Assembly: GCA_014729315.1 (NCBI GenBank)
Contig: WJKD01000008.1
Span: 1 to 19,957, forward strand
DNA from: Promethearchaeota archaeon
GTDB taxonomy: Archaea > Asgardarchaeota > Lokiarchaeia > Sigynarchaeales > SOKP01
Reading direction: 5' to 3'
Length of the DNA: 19,957 nucleotides
Under the pieces are notes generated by a model. The model was given only the letters and a program-made list of their open reading frames with translations, was not told the DNA's origin and did no database searches. Below are positions 1 to 8,702 of this stretch, piece by piece (positions within the stretch are counted from its first letter, which is position 1; every line of letters begins with the position of its first letter). The position numbers and the translations under genes were made by a program.

Positions 1-361
1 GATATACTGTATCATGGTTATTTATCTTTTTTAACAAAAATTCTTTTTTACATTATTTAATAAGCTAAGATAATAAAAAATTATTTATTTCCAAAATATT
101 CCAATTTCTGGTTTTTTTTAGATAAGAAAGAAATTATTCTATAACCACTGAATTTTTTCTGATTGAGAAATACCAACCCAAGACAAGTTTTTTCTTATGA
201 AAATAAATTTTTTGAAAAAATTGCTTTTAAAAGCGTATGTTTTTATTTTAATATTATATTATTTAATAAAGAAAATAAGCCAAAACGAGTACAAGCATCA
301 AGAGAGATTAAAACTCTATATTTATTTTTTTATAAACATGTTATTTAATTGTGATGACTAG
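1..361. other. AT-rich leading region without a convincing gene
   Basis: No coding region is supported here. A 61-codon open frame at 163-348 begins with TTG, has no ribosome-binding site and contains the likely TATA box of the next gene, so it is treated as chance. I saw no tRNA-like, repeat or terminator structure in the first 160 bases. Confidence 0.5.
329..340 (+). promoter_or_regulatory. TATA-box promoter of the coiled-coil gene
   Basis: TTTATAAACA lies about 25-30 nt before the ATG at 362. No clear Shine-Dalgarno sequence precedes that ATG, so the transcript would be leaderless or nearly so, which is common in archaea. This assignment is by spacing and composition only. Confidence 0.35.
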
Positions 362-946
362 ATGGAAAAAAAGAAAAACAACACGATTCTCGAAAACGAG
401 GAAATTATTGATAAGATAAACAACATTTCTTCTATACTTCAGAAGTTTGGTTTAGATATAATTACTCACTTAGGTAAGACCACCCATCAGATTAAAATAT
501 TAACCGATAAGATCGATAAATTAAATGAAACGACTCTAGACATAAAAGGGTTAATCCCGCTTTTGAATAAAATAATTGAAAACCAAGATATTTTGGAATC
601 CGAGATGGACTTGATTAAATCTTTAATCCAGAGAACCAATTCTACGGGAAACAAAAAAAAATATGAAGAAGATTTAATACCAAGAAACGAGAAAATAACT
701 GTTAATAAAAAGTCAGTAAGAGATAAATTCGAAGAACTTCTTGATTTAATTAAGGAAGAAGATGATACAGAGAAAATTAAAGAGGAATTAAACCAAATCC
801 GAGAATTTATTTTTGAAAAAACAGGAGGTCATAAGATTCTCTACGAAATTTCACAGTTTTCTAATAAACTTACAAAAAAAACTATTTCAGATGCACATAA
901 AATAGAATTAAAAGAAAAAATCAAATTCTGGCAAAATAAACTTTAA
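362..946 (+). CDS. Coiled-coil protein of unknown function
   Basis: A 194-residue, charged, Lys/Glu/Ile-rich protein with no recognised catalytic motif, signal peptide or membrane segment. Residues about 35-95 show heptad-like spacing of Ile and Leu, suggesting a long coiled coil. A charged linker with basic patches follows (about 95-120), then a second helical part (about 120-194). The ATG at 362 is the first possible start after a TATA-like box and has no good ribosome-binding site. The gene stands alone and converges with the decayed reading frame on the other strand that ends at 962. A cytosolic scaffold role is possible, but the sequence does not say. Function unknown; the open frame itself looks real. 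Confidence 0.6.
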   Translation: MEKKKNNTILENEEIIDKINNISSILQKFGLDIITHLGKTTHQIKILTDKIDKLNETTLDIKGLIPLLNKIIENQDILESEMDLIKSLIQRTNSTGNKKKYEEDLIPRNEKITVNKKSVRDKFEELLDLIKEEDDTEKIKEELNQIREFIFEKTGGHKILYEISQFSNKLTKKTISDAHKIELKEKIKFWQNKL

Positions 947-961
947 AAATCGCTTTTAACT

Positions 962-1297
962 TTAATTGTTTTCCATTAATTCAAATAAATCAACTTCGCA
1001 TCCTTCTATTGTTTCAATATTGCTTAGTAGATAGAAAAGTTTCGCATTTATCGAATATTTATTATTCCAACATGAGATTTGATTGGATGATAATAATTTG
1101 TCTACATCCTCCATGCCCTCAGTATCACCATTATTAATTAAAGAGTCTTTAATTTCGTTTAAAAACTTTTTAATTGAAAGTTCAAGATCGTTGAGATGGA
1201 ATAATAATTTTTTCCTAAATTTTTTATGATAATCCTTAGATAGAATTTATTATATCTGATATTCTACCTTAGATCCTATGTAAAGGGATTGAAACAT
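962..1297 (-). pseudogene. Probable decayed small gene downstream of the GTPase, with tandem in-frame stops
   Basis: Read on the minus strand, an ATG at 1297 opens 15 codons, then two consecutive TAA codons (1252-1247), after which the same frame stays open for 94 codons to the TAA at 962. The downstream part has protein-like composition (charged, with Leu and Ile spacing) but lacks ATG, GTG or TTG near its beginning; the first ATG inside it is at 1114. Either an ancestral gene of about 112 codons has acquired stop codons, or translation begins at an unusual codon such as the ATT at 1246 right after the stops. It lies 35 nt downstream of the small GTPase gene on the same strand and may once have been cotranscribed with it. 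The protein is not recognised. An 8-bp direct repeat, ATCTAAGG, flanks the stops. Confidence 0.4.
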
Positions 1298-1332
1298 TAA
1301 AAAGAGCGCTAAAAAAGATTTAATTGAATTTG

Positions 1333-1902
1333 TTAAGACTGTGATTTGGAATGATATATTATTTCGGCTAATTTCTCGAATATCTTTTTTACATTCTCTC
1401 CCGTTTTTGCAGAGGTTTCGTAATATGAGGCGTTTAATTCAGTGCTTAAATGTTTAGACATGGGTTGTATAATTTTTCTCTCGTCCTTTAGATCGATTTT
1501 GTTCCCTACTAAAATCCTTGGAATACCGCTTAGACCATATTTTACTGCTGTGTTATACCAATTTTTTACATTTGAGAATGTAGAGCTTCTGGTAATATCA
1601 AATACGAGCAACATCCCATCTGCGCCTTGGAAGTAAGGCTTGTGAAGCATATAGAATTGAGGCTGTCCTGCGATATCCCATAACATCAAGTTGACCGTGA
1701 CTTCTCTTTCTTGAAATTCTATATCTATCTGTTCCTTAACGATATTTACACCTACAGTAGGGATATACTGAGTTTTGAATTGTTTTGTTGAGAATTTGGT
1801 CAATAGGCTAGTCTTACCGACAGCAGGATCGCCAATAACTATACATTTGTAAATGCTCTCCGTCTTCGACTGGAATACAATCTTTTCCTCGTCTTCACTC
1901 AT
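1333..1902 (-). CDS. Rab/Ras-family small GTPase (eukaryotic-signature type)
   Basis: A 189-residue small GTPase with all five G motifs: G1 P-loop GDPAVGKTS (residues 24-32), G2 Thr49 in YIPTVG, G3 WDIAGQ (75-80) with the catalytic Gln80, G4 NKID (134-137) and G5 ETSAK (162-166). The DIAGQ and ETSAK forms and the overall spacing are close to the eukaryotic Rab/Ras group, many copies of which are typical of Asgard archaea. It ends in KSQS, with no C-terminal cysteine, so prenyl anchoring of the eukaryotic kind is not possible. A regulatory switch role in the cytosol or at the membrane is inferred from the family; the partner is unknown. The ATG start has a TATA-like element about 30-38 nt upstream. 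A decayed reading frame follows on the same strand. Confidence 0.93.
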   Translation of the reverse strand: MSEDEEKIVFQSKTESIYKCIVIGDPAVGKTSLLTKFSTKQFKTQYIPTVGVNIVKEQIDIEFQEREVTVNLMLWDIAGQPQFYMLHKPYFQGADGMLLVFDITRSSTFSNVKNWYNTAVKYGLSGIPRILVGNKIDLKDERKIIQPMSKHLSTELNASYYETSAKTGENVKKIFEKLAEIIYHSKSQS

Positions 1903-1930
1903 CGTAATTCACTTTTATAATATCTTTTTG

Positions 1931-1944
1931 AATTTATAATAATT
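1931..1944 (-). promoter_or_regulatory. TATA-like element upstream of the small GTPase
   Basis: On the minus strand AATTATTATAAATTC lies about 30-40 nt before the GTPase ATG (1902). A second T/A-rich box, TTATAAAAG, lies closer (about 10-18 nt) and is too near to direct a start before the ATG. Assignment is by position only. Confidence 0.3.
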
Positions 1945-2157
1945 TACTAGCTTTTAAGAATTTATTTTTCAAACATAAAATAATAGATTAGTTGGTTGAA
2001 ACTGAACACTTAATATGAGAAAGTAAAGGTTAAAAAATATTACTTTTTAGATCGTTTCGAAATTCTTTTCGCTTATAGTAAGAATCGTGGTGCTAAAATT
2101 GGACTTTTAAAAGTAAGATATATATTCCATTTTTAATATTTCTAAATATAGTTTTGG

Positions 2158-2172
2158 CGCTTAAATATATAG
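2158..2172 (+). promoter_or_regulatory. TATA-like element of the sulfatase gene
   Basis: GCGCTTAAATATATAG resembles a BRE plus TATA box. An archaeal transcript would start about 25 nt after its centre, near 2190, which is downstream of the TTG at 2182. This argues for a later translation start in the sulfatase gene. Confidence 0.35.
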
Positions 2173-2181
2173 TGCTACAAG

Positions 2182-3726
2182 TTGCCAATAGCTCACTTTT
2201 TACTTAAAGGTGGTATAAGTATTAGCGAAAAAAAACCAAATATTATTTTGCTTTTTAATGATCATCAAGCTTTTCATGGCCATGGTCAATTAGGTATTGG
2301 TCCGAAGATTAAAAAGCCTAACTTCGAAAGGCTTGCGAATGAAGGTGTAGAGTTTACTCAAGCATATACTGCTTGTCCTTTATGCGGTCCTGCACGACGA
2401 TCAATTTTAACGGGATTGTTTCCTCATAATCATGGCGAAATAAAAAACGAAAGCAATGAAGATTATAGAAACGAGCTTTATTTAAATACGCTCGCTCGAA
2501 ATGGATACGAAAATTATTATTTCGGAAAATGGCATGCTGGAAGAGGAACTGCGTTAGATTTCAACTGTAAAGGATTCTCGTGTAAAGGTTATGGGAACCC
2601 CTATACCACGAAGGAATACGACGAATACCGTAAGCGAAACGAGTTACCCTTTATTCAAGTGGAAATTCAAAAAAGCTTTCAAGATCCCATTTCAAATGTT
2701 ATAGGGCTTAAGGAAGGAGAACTATATGAACCTCGATTTCCAGCATATTCAGAATACGCAACCGGTATTATGACGACCCCTAAAGAGACGCACGAGGCAT
2801 ATTTTTTAATCGATATGGCGTGTAATACCCTAAGGAATATTGCAAAGAGAGCAAATTCTAAACCATTCCATATGCGAGTTGACTTCTGGGGTCCTCACGA
2901 ACCCTATTTTTCGACGCAAGAATTTATAGACCTTTATAATGCTGATGATATACCCGAGCATCCAAACTTCATCGATAACTTGGATGATAAACCTGAACTT
3001 TATAAAAAACAAGTTGGCGATTTGCTTGCTAAAGATAATCAATTAATTCTTCCAAACCCGTTACCTTGGTCAGAATGGCAAAAGGTCTTAGCAATCAATT
3101 ACGCAGAACAAACCCTTATTGACGAAGCTGGCGGAATTCTTCTTAACACATTAGAGGAATTGGGGTTAAGTGAAAACACAGTTCTCATGTGGGGGACTGA
3201 TCACGGCGATGCTTTAGCGTGTCATGGGGGGCATTTTGACAAGGATGCCTATATGGCACAAGAGGTGGTTCGAGTTCCGTTAGCGATTCGATATCCAGAT
3301 GTGATACCAAGCGGGCAGAAGAGCGAAAAACTCGTAAGTACTTTAGATTTCGGACCTACTTTCTTAGACGCTGCGGGTTTAAAATATAGCTCTCCCGTTG
3401 ATGGGAGAAGTCTTTTGCCTTTATGTAAGGATCCAACTATAGAATGGCGAAAGGACTTGATGTGTGAAACTCATGGTCATTTTACAACTATAGTAGGTAG
3501 AATGATTGTGGACGATCGATATAAATATGTCTATAACGAGGGTTACATGGACGAATTTTACGATTTAAAGAAAGATCCGTTTGAACTAAAGAACTTAATC
3601 AAAAGTAATCAGCACTCGAATGTTTTGAACTCATTAAAAGAAAGATTAAGGATATGGAGGAAAAAAACGGGAGACAATGTCTCTTTCAGCGATATTCGAG
3701 GTAAGCGATTAACAAATTTTCATTAA
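2182..3726 (+). CDS. Type I sulfatase, formylglycine (Cys-type)
   Basis: A 514-residue sulfatase of the alkaline-phosphatase superfamily, which hydrolyses sulfate esters using a formylglycine made from an active-site Cys. Numbering from the TTG at 2182, the signature C-G-P-A-R is at residues 68-72, followed by the Ser-Ile-Leu-Thr-Gly stretch; Cys68 is the residue to be modified. Metal-binding segments are N26-D27 near the N-terminus and T-D-H-G-D (339-343). The C-terminal YKYVYNEG...FYDLKKDPFELKNL stretch is typical of the family. No signal peptide is visible, so it may be cytosolic. The substrate cannot be told. The TTG at 2182 is the first listed start, but the spacing AAAGGTGG (2206-2213) to ATT (2221) gives a more natural N-terminus, beginning SEKKPN. 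No maturase gene lies in the window. Such enzymes are common in bacteria, so transfer is possible. Confidence 0.9.
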   Translation: MPIAHFLLKGGISISEKKPNIILLFNDHQAFHGHGQLGIGPKIKKPNFERLANEGVEFTQAYTACPLCGPARRSILTGLFPHNHGEIKNESNEDYRNELYLNTLARNGYENYYFGKWHAGRGTALDFNCKGFSCKGYGNPYTTKEYDEYRKRNELPFIQVEIQKSFQDPISNVIGLKEGELYEPRFPAYSEYATGIMTTPKETHEAYFLIDMACNTLRNIAKRANSKPFHMRVDFWGPHEPYFSTQEFIDLYNADDIPEHPNFIDNLDDKPELYKKQVGDLLAKDNQLILPNPLPWSEWQKVLAINYAEQTLIDEAGGILLNTLEELGLSENTVLMWGTDHGDALACHGGHFDKDAYMAQEVVRVPLAIRYPDVIPSGQKSEKLVSTLDFGPTFLDAAGLKYSSPVDGRSLLPLCKDPTIEWRKDLMCETHGHFTTIVGRMIVDDRYKYVYNEGYMDEFYDLKKDPFELKNLIKSNQHSNVLNSLKERLRIWRKKTGDNVSFSDIRGKRLTNFH

Positions 3727-4022
3727 TTGAAATTCAAAAATCTTCTTACAATATCATAATTATTAATCAATTTTTACCATATCTTCTTTCTTCTCTATAA
3801 AAATCGGAATAGGTTTCTTAGTTTTTATTGATCTGAGAGTCTGCTTTATTTTTTTTGGAGTAATGATTATATTAACCAGCCTTCTCTCTCCGATTAAACG
3901 AGAATTCTTAAATTAAACCCAAATTTAAGGTTGAATTTGATATCTGGCTAAAATTATCAAATATAAACCATTAAATAACAGTATAATCCTTGCTATTATT
4001 TTTAAATTTTTAATTATCATTT

Positions 4023-5333
4023 CTAGTGAGTCGCACATGAAATGCACGGATCAAAGGCCCTTACGATCGTTTGTACTTTTCTTGTGACAGTGTTAATATC
4101 TTCTTTTTCATAAAGGGATTTTGCGTAATTCGTAAGCATCTGATTAATTAGGGGTATGTTTATCTCAGTAGCAATGAAAAGTTTTACTTGTTTTATATTT
4201 TTATAGTCATCTAGCAAATAGTGATGTATTAAAGTTCCTCTCGGAGCTTCAACAACTCCAAGGCCTTCGTTGTGGTGAGGATTTTTAAGAACGGGCAATG
4301 GTGAAGATTGAGTTAGATTAGTGTTCTCTAAGAGAGTTATCGCATTCTTACATTCAATTAATAGTTCAAATAATCTAAGAAAGTTAGCAAATAGTAGGTT
4401 CTCCTTCCATGAGTTTTCGAATGAATCTATATACGAATAAAATCCGTCAAACTCGTAAAATTGTAATACATTAAAGCGAGCAAGAGGTCCAACTATAAAA
4501 TTAAGCTTTTTATCTGAAATTGAAGTGATCCCACGTACGAAAGGATCGAGATCTTTATCGAAATAATCATGATAATTGTCGATACTAAAACTAAAGGACT
4601 TATGGTCCGTATTTCTTTTAATAGAGAAATTTCCTTCATACCTATCGTAAATATTTTTATTATTTATTGCCAGATATTTAACATAAGGAAGACCAAAAGC
4701 TTCTGGAGGATTTTTATGGGAAAATAATTGTAGAAAATGGTCCAAAATCCATTCCAAATTTTCTATAGCTTTATGTAAATATTTCATAGCAAGCGTCAAG
4801 TTTTTTGTTTTATGCTTATATAACTGTCCCCCTGGAACAGCGGTGATCACGTGAATAGGACGACCACCAAAGATATTATCTATTTCATTTCCAATTTTGA
4901 TTAATTCGTATATTTTCGTGGTGAGCTGCGGATTAAATTTAATAAGTTCGTAAGGATCAAGTGTTTTGTGACTATATTCAAAAATTTTTAATAAGTCCGG
5001 ATAAGATTGGAAAAAAAAATGCATTAGATGAGATTTAAGCATCTCACCAGTCAATAAAAGTCGTCTAATATTAATTGATTGCTTACTTGGTTTGACATTA
5101 TACATGGATTCGATAGCTTTACAACTTGCGAGAGTCTGAGAGATATCACATAAGCCGCAAATGCGAGATACGATTTTAGGGGCTTCCATCAAATTCTTTC
5201 CTTTTAATATATTTTCGAATCCTCTAAAGACTTCAGTTTTGAATTCAACAGTTAAAATCTTTTCGTGTTTTACGAAAACATTTACATTCGCATGACCTTC
5301 TATTCTCGTACAGACATCTATTACTTTTTCCAT
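4023..5333 (-). CDS. mvhA: [NiFe]-hydrogenase large subunit, Mvh-like (group 3)
   Basis: A 436-residue catalytic subunit that splits H2. The L1 region has RIEGH (10-14). The two pairs of Ni ligands are C59 and C62 in RICGLC (57-62) and C430 and C433 in DPCISCATH (428-436). Pairing with an MvhG-like subunit and HdrA points to the F420-nonreducing, heterodisulfide-reductase-linked type (Mvh, group 3c). Oddly, the protein ends at His436, so the C-terminal peptide that a maturation protease removes in most hydrogenases is absent. It is the last gene of the hdrA-mvhG-mvhA operon. Its ATG follows the mvhG stop by 4 nt, and its ribosome-binding site GAGGTGA is built from the last mvhG codons and stop. 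No signal peptide; cytosolic. Confidence 0.9.
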   Translation of the reverse strand: MEKVIDVCTRIEGHANVNVFVKHEKILTVEFKTEVFRGFENILKGKNLMEAPKIVSRICGLCDISQTLASCKAIESMYNVKPSKQSINIRRLLLTGEMLKSHLMHFFFQSYPDLLKIFEYSHKTLDPYELIKFNPQLTTKIYELIKIGNEIDNIFGGRPIHVITAVPGGQLYKHKTKNLTLAMKYLHKAIENLEWILDHFLQLFSHKNPPEAFGLPYVKYLAINNKNIYDRYEGNFSIKRNTDHKSFSFSIDNYHDYFDKDLDPFVRGITSISDKKLNFIVGPLARFNVLQFYEFDGFYSYIDSFENSWKENLLFANFLRLFELLIECKNAITLLENTNLTQSSPLPVLKNPHHNEGLGVVEAPRGTLIHHYLLDDYKNIKQVKLFIATEINIPLINQMLTNYAKSLYEKEDINTVTRKVQTIVRAFDPCISCATH

Positions 5334-5337
5334 AATC

Positions 5338-6099
5338 TCACCTCATCATTTCTGGTCTTGAAAATCTATAAAAAATCTCATCGTAATTTTGTAAATTTTT
5401 CGAAATTTTAAATAAACTGAGAAAATTGACTAAATTGGAAACAAAATCCTTTGCAACTGGTCCCACACATCCCTCACAAGGTATACCTTGTTTAATACAT
5501 TTGTGATCGCAACCGTCCCTGGTAATTGGCCCCAAACATAGAATACCTCTTTTGAGAAAGCAGTTATCCTTCGCACCTTCAAACTCTATATCATCGTTTG
5601 TGGGAAAGAATTTCTCAATAGTCAAATCATTAAGTGAAGTTAGGTCTTCTCTATAAGGACATTCGGCACACATAACCTTCTTAGGAAGAACTATCTCTTT
5701 TCTTTCAATTAATGTAATTATCATATTTCCTAAAAGTTTATAAGGCGGTGGACAACCCGGAATAAACCCATCGATTTCAATATATTGAGTTAAAGGATGA
5801 GCATCTTTATGGTTGGAAAGACTAAGTATCCCTCCAAACGCGGCGCATGAGCCGAAAGCATAAACTTTTTTGGACTGTTTCCGGATTCTTCTTAAAACAT
5901 CTATTTGTGATTCTTCTGAGATACATCCTTCAATTAATGCAAAATCAAAATTATCTTCGATTATATGATTATCGCATATAAAAGGAAAATGAAGAATATT
6001 AGTTCTCTCCAGAAATTGAGGAAAAACATCTAACGACATTAATGTTGAGATACAGCCACTACATCCTACAAAAGAATGAATTAATACTTTAAGCTTCAA
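5338..6099 (-). CDS. mvhG: [NiFe]-hydrogenase small subunit, Mvh-like
   Basis: A 253-residue electron-transfer subunit that carries electrons from the NiFe site through Fe-S clusters. Proximal cluster ligands are visible as GCSGC (C13, C16), FGSC (C85) and GCPP (C116). A second set lies in CAEC (C144, C147), CFLKRGILC (C180, C188) and GCDHKCIKQGIPCEGC (C197, C201, C208, C211), the pattern of group 3 small subunits. There is no twin-arginine signal, so it is cytosolic. The start is TTG at 6099, supported by GGAGGAGAGG a few bases upstream. The gene overlaps the 3' end of hdrA by 11 nt, implying coupled translation with its partner subunits. Confidence 0.9.
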   Translation of the reverse strand: MKLKVLIHSFVGCSGCISTLMSLDVFPQFLERTNILHFPFICDNHIIEDNFDFALIEGCISEESQIDVLRRIRKQSKKVYAFGSCAAFGGILSLSNHKDAHPLTQYIEIDGFIPGCPPPYKLLGNMIITLIERKEIVLPKKVMCAECPYREDLTSLNDLTIEKFFPTNDDIEFEGAKDNCFLKRGILCLGPITRDGCDHKCIKQGIPCEGCVGPVAKDFVSNLVNFLSLFKISKNLQNYDEIFYRFSRPEMMR

Positions 6100-8656
6100 T
6101 ATTCCTCTCCTCCTTTAAAGACTGATAAAATTTATTAACAATTTTAGCAAATTTCTGACCTTCTACTGCGTTCATATTTTCAAGAAAGAGTCTCTTTTCC
6201 ATTTTGGGTCCGAATATCTTTTTCAGTAATCTCACTCTTTTTTTAGCTTTATCAATGCCATCAATATAACGACACGCATCGTTTCTACATCCAATAATCA
6301 TAACTCCATCAAAGCCAAGCTTAAAAGATTTTAAAATGAAATTAGTATCAACTCGTCCCGTGCAGGGTACTTTCACAATAAAAATATTAGGATAGTAAAA
6401 GATTTTTTTCAAGCCTGCATCATCCGCAGCTGCATATCCACACGATTGACAACAAAAAGCAATTATTTTAGGATGTTCTTGGAATTTTGAGTAAGTTTCA
6501 ATAGTCTTAAGTATTTTTTCAGAAGTATTAATGTTCATTTCTATCGCATTGGTGGGGCAGATGCTTACACAAGTTCCACATCCCTTGCATTTAAATTTAT
6601 CCACATGAATTTTTTCTTTTTCAATAACTAACGAATTAAAAGGACAACATTGAACGCATAGTCCGCATAATCCGCATTTTTCTTCGTTGATTTCCACTCC
6701 AGTGCTTTCTTCTAGTAGATAATCGTTTGATAGAAGCGAAATCACTTTTAGAGCAACGTAATTTGCGGTGGATTTCGTTGATTGATAACTTAAGGGACCA
6801 AAAATTGAGCCAACGCCATAAATTCCGGATGCTAATGTTTCCTCGCTCATGAAACCGGTATCGTCTAGAGTGAAATCCAATATCTTCCTAAGTTCTCTGA
6901 GATCCTCATTAGGAATGGCATTGATATTTAATATTATCAGATCGCTAGGAAATTCTACAGAATCTGCTATAATTACATTCCCGTTTTCTCGGTGTTCCAC
7001 TTTAATTTCTTTTGCGTAAAGAAATCGGGGATCGACGGATTTTAATAGTAATTGTTGATTATTTTTAATTCTCTTTAAATCACAGAAAATATTTACTTCA
7101 CATTTGGGATTTTTTAATTTAATGCAATTTAAATATTTAAGAGCAAGAATATCTGAATACTCGTTCTCGTAGTTTCTGGGTCCCACATCTTGAATTATAG
7201 AAATAGCCTTAGGTGGTTTCATGTTGGAAAGTTTTAGTATTTTCCCTTGTGTAATACCGTCTGATGCAAGTATTCTCTCAAACTCTGGTGATGTAATAAT
7301 ATCATTTTTTGGATCGTAATGATATTCTTCTAAATGAGAATATAAATTAGATCCAATTGCTATTACTTTTGCTCCCACTATGATTTTTATTTTTTCAGAT
7401 TCTTGATTGAAGTCAATTGCTTTGTTCAAGCATGTACGCCTGCAAATTCCACAGTTGATACAATCTTTAATATCTTCCTCTTTAATTAAGGGTAGGTAAG
7501 GATAACAATTTTGAAAGGGAAGATGAATGATTTTTCGAATACCTAGTCCAAATTCATATTCGTTTGTTTTTTCAATTCCACAAACATCTATGCATTGCTT
7601 ACAACCCGTGCATTTATCTTCATCTACATATCGCGGTCTTTTAATTAAATTAAGCGTAAAATGTCCTACTTCTCCAGAGACTGATTCTATTTCCGTGTTG
7701 GTAAAGATTTCAATGTTTTTTTCTTTAACGAGCTCCCCGATTAGTTCGGATACAAAGCAAATAGAACAATCCCCCATACCGTAAATTCTATGCCATCTTG
7801 CAACCTTACCTCCCAGAGTAGGGGCTTTTTCAATTAAATATACTTTAAATCCTGCTTTCGTAATGTTTAGAGCAACGGTCATCCCCCCGATACCTCCACC
7901 AATGACGGCACAAGTTTTTTCTACTTCTACTTTTTTTATCTTTATTTCTTTCTGGAGACTTACTCGCTCAACCGCAGCTTCAATTAAAAGTTCTGCCTTA
8001 TTTAAAGCATTTAAATGATTAATTTGAGAAGATGTAGAATCATGAACCCAGCAACACTGTTCTCTAATATTTGCGATTTCAATATTGGCACTGTCAATCA
8101 CACCTTTAAATAATCTTTCAAAAATATTCTGATGGGTTTTTGGAGAACACGCAGCAATTACCACTTTATTGAGAAAATTTTCTTTTACCCAATCGTTAAT
8201 TTTTTCTAAATTTTTTTCTTGGCATAAGTTTTCAAAAATCTTCACAGAAACAACCCTTTTTAATTTACTAACATAATTATGAAGAGAATGAATGTTTACG
8301 ATATTTGAAATTTCGGTATTACAATTACATATAATAACCCCAACTCGGTTGATGGCGCTTCCTTTAGATTTAAGATATTCAATATCTTCTCCAGATAAGA
8401 TTCTTTTATTTAAATTTAATATTTTTATAATCCTTTTACCGTCTTGCGTGAGAAAATAAGATTTGTTGTCCTTACCTATAAGAGACCCTAGTTTTTTAAG
8501 ATGAAAGTTAAGTTGTCCTGTTGAATCGAGATTTAATTTATTTAAAAGATCAGTATATTGGATATATCCCTCTTTCTCAAGTAATAATAAAATATCGCGT
8601 CTAAACTCGTGGGACAAAATTGAATATATATCCGTTTTTTCATCGCCTTCCACCAA
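6089..8656 (-). CDS. hdrA: HdrA-MvhD fusion with an N-terminal winged-helix DNA-binding domain
   Basis: An 855-residue protein. Residues about 1-80 form an ArsR-like winged helix (SHEFRRDILLLL, then TGQLNFHLKKL, then YFLTQDGKRI). HdrA starts at about 104 (GVIICNCN), with AACSPKTHQNIFE (168-180), an FAD-binding GGGIGG (253-258) and LGGKV (281-285). An inserted ferredoxin domain has C349, C352, C355, C359 and C399, C402, C405, C409; a second has C661, C664, C667, C671 and C690, C693, C696, C700. Residues about 729-830 are MvhD-like, with C735, C736, C739, C765, C790 and C795. HdrA normally bifurcates electrons at FAD, and MvhD links it to the hydrogenase. HdrA-MvhD fusions are known; the DNA-binding head is what is odd. 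HdrB and HdrC are absent here. Start: TTG at 8656 or GTG at 8653, neither with a clear ribosome-binding site. Confidence 0.92.
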   Translation of the reverse strand: MVEGDEKTDIYSILSHEFRRDILLLLEKEGYIQYTDLLNKLNLDSTGQLNFHLKKLGSLIGKDNKSYFLTQDGKRIIKILNLNKRILSGEDIEYLKSKGSAINRVGVIICNCNTEISNIVNIHSLHNYVSKLKRVVSVKIFENLCQEKNLEKINDWVKENFLNKVVIAACSPKTHQNIFERLFKGVIDSANIEIANIREQCCWVHDSTSSQINHLNALNKAELLIEAAVERVSLQKEIKIKKVEVEKTCAVIGGGIGGMTVALNITKAGFKVYLIEKAPTLGGKVARWHRIYGMGDCSICFVSELIGELVKEKNIEIFTNTEIESVSGEVGHFTLNLIKRPRYVDEDKCTGCKQCIDVCGIEKTNEYEFGLGIRKIIHLPFQNCYPYLPLIKEEDIKDCINCGICRRTCLNKAIDFNQESEKIKIIVGAKVIAIGSNLYSHLEEYHYDPKNDIITSPEFERILASDGITQGKILKLSNMKPPKAISIIQDVGPRNYENEYSDILALKYLNCIKLKNPKCEVNIFCDLKRIKNNQQLLLKSVDPRFLYAKEIKVEHRENGNVIIADSVEFPSDLIILNINAIPNEDLRELRKILDFTLDDTGFMSEETLASGIYGVGSIFGPLSYQSTKSTANYVALKVISLLSNDYLLEESTGVEINEEKCGLCGLCVQCCPFNSLVIEKEKIHVDKFKCKGCGTCVSICPTNAIEMNINTSEKILKTIETYSKFQEHPKIIAFCCQSCGYAAADDAGLKKIFYYPNIFIVKVPCTGRVDTNFILKSFKLGFDGVMIIGCRNDACRYIDGIDKAKKRVRLLKKIFGPKMEKRLFLENMNAVEGQKFAKIVNKFYQSLKEERNIEA

Positions 8657-8702
8657 TTTTTAAGGACTCTATTTTGCTAAAAAAAAATAAAATTTTTTTT
8701 TT

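Noticed and set aside
163..348. Open frame of 61 codons beginning with TTG
   Set aside because: There is no ribosome-binding site, the composition is AT-driven, and the frame overlaps the TATA box of the next gene.
1285..1295. GGGATTGAAAC, similar to the end of some CRISPR repeats
   Set aside because: It occurs once only, with no spaced repeats nearby.
7527..7784. Antisense open frame inside hdrA
   Set aside because: It lies opposite the ferredoxin domain of hdrA and has no recognisable motif.
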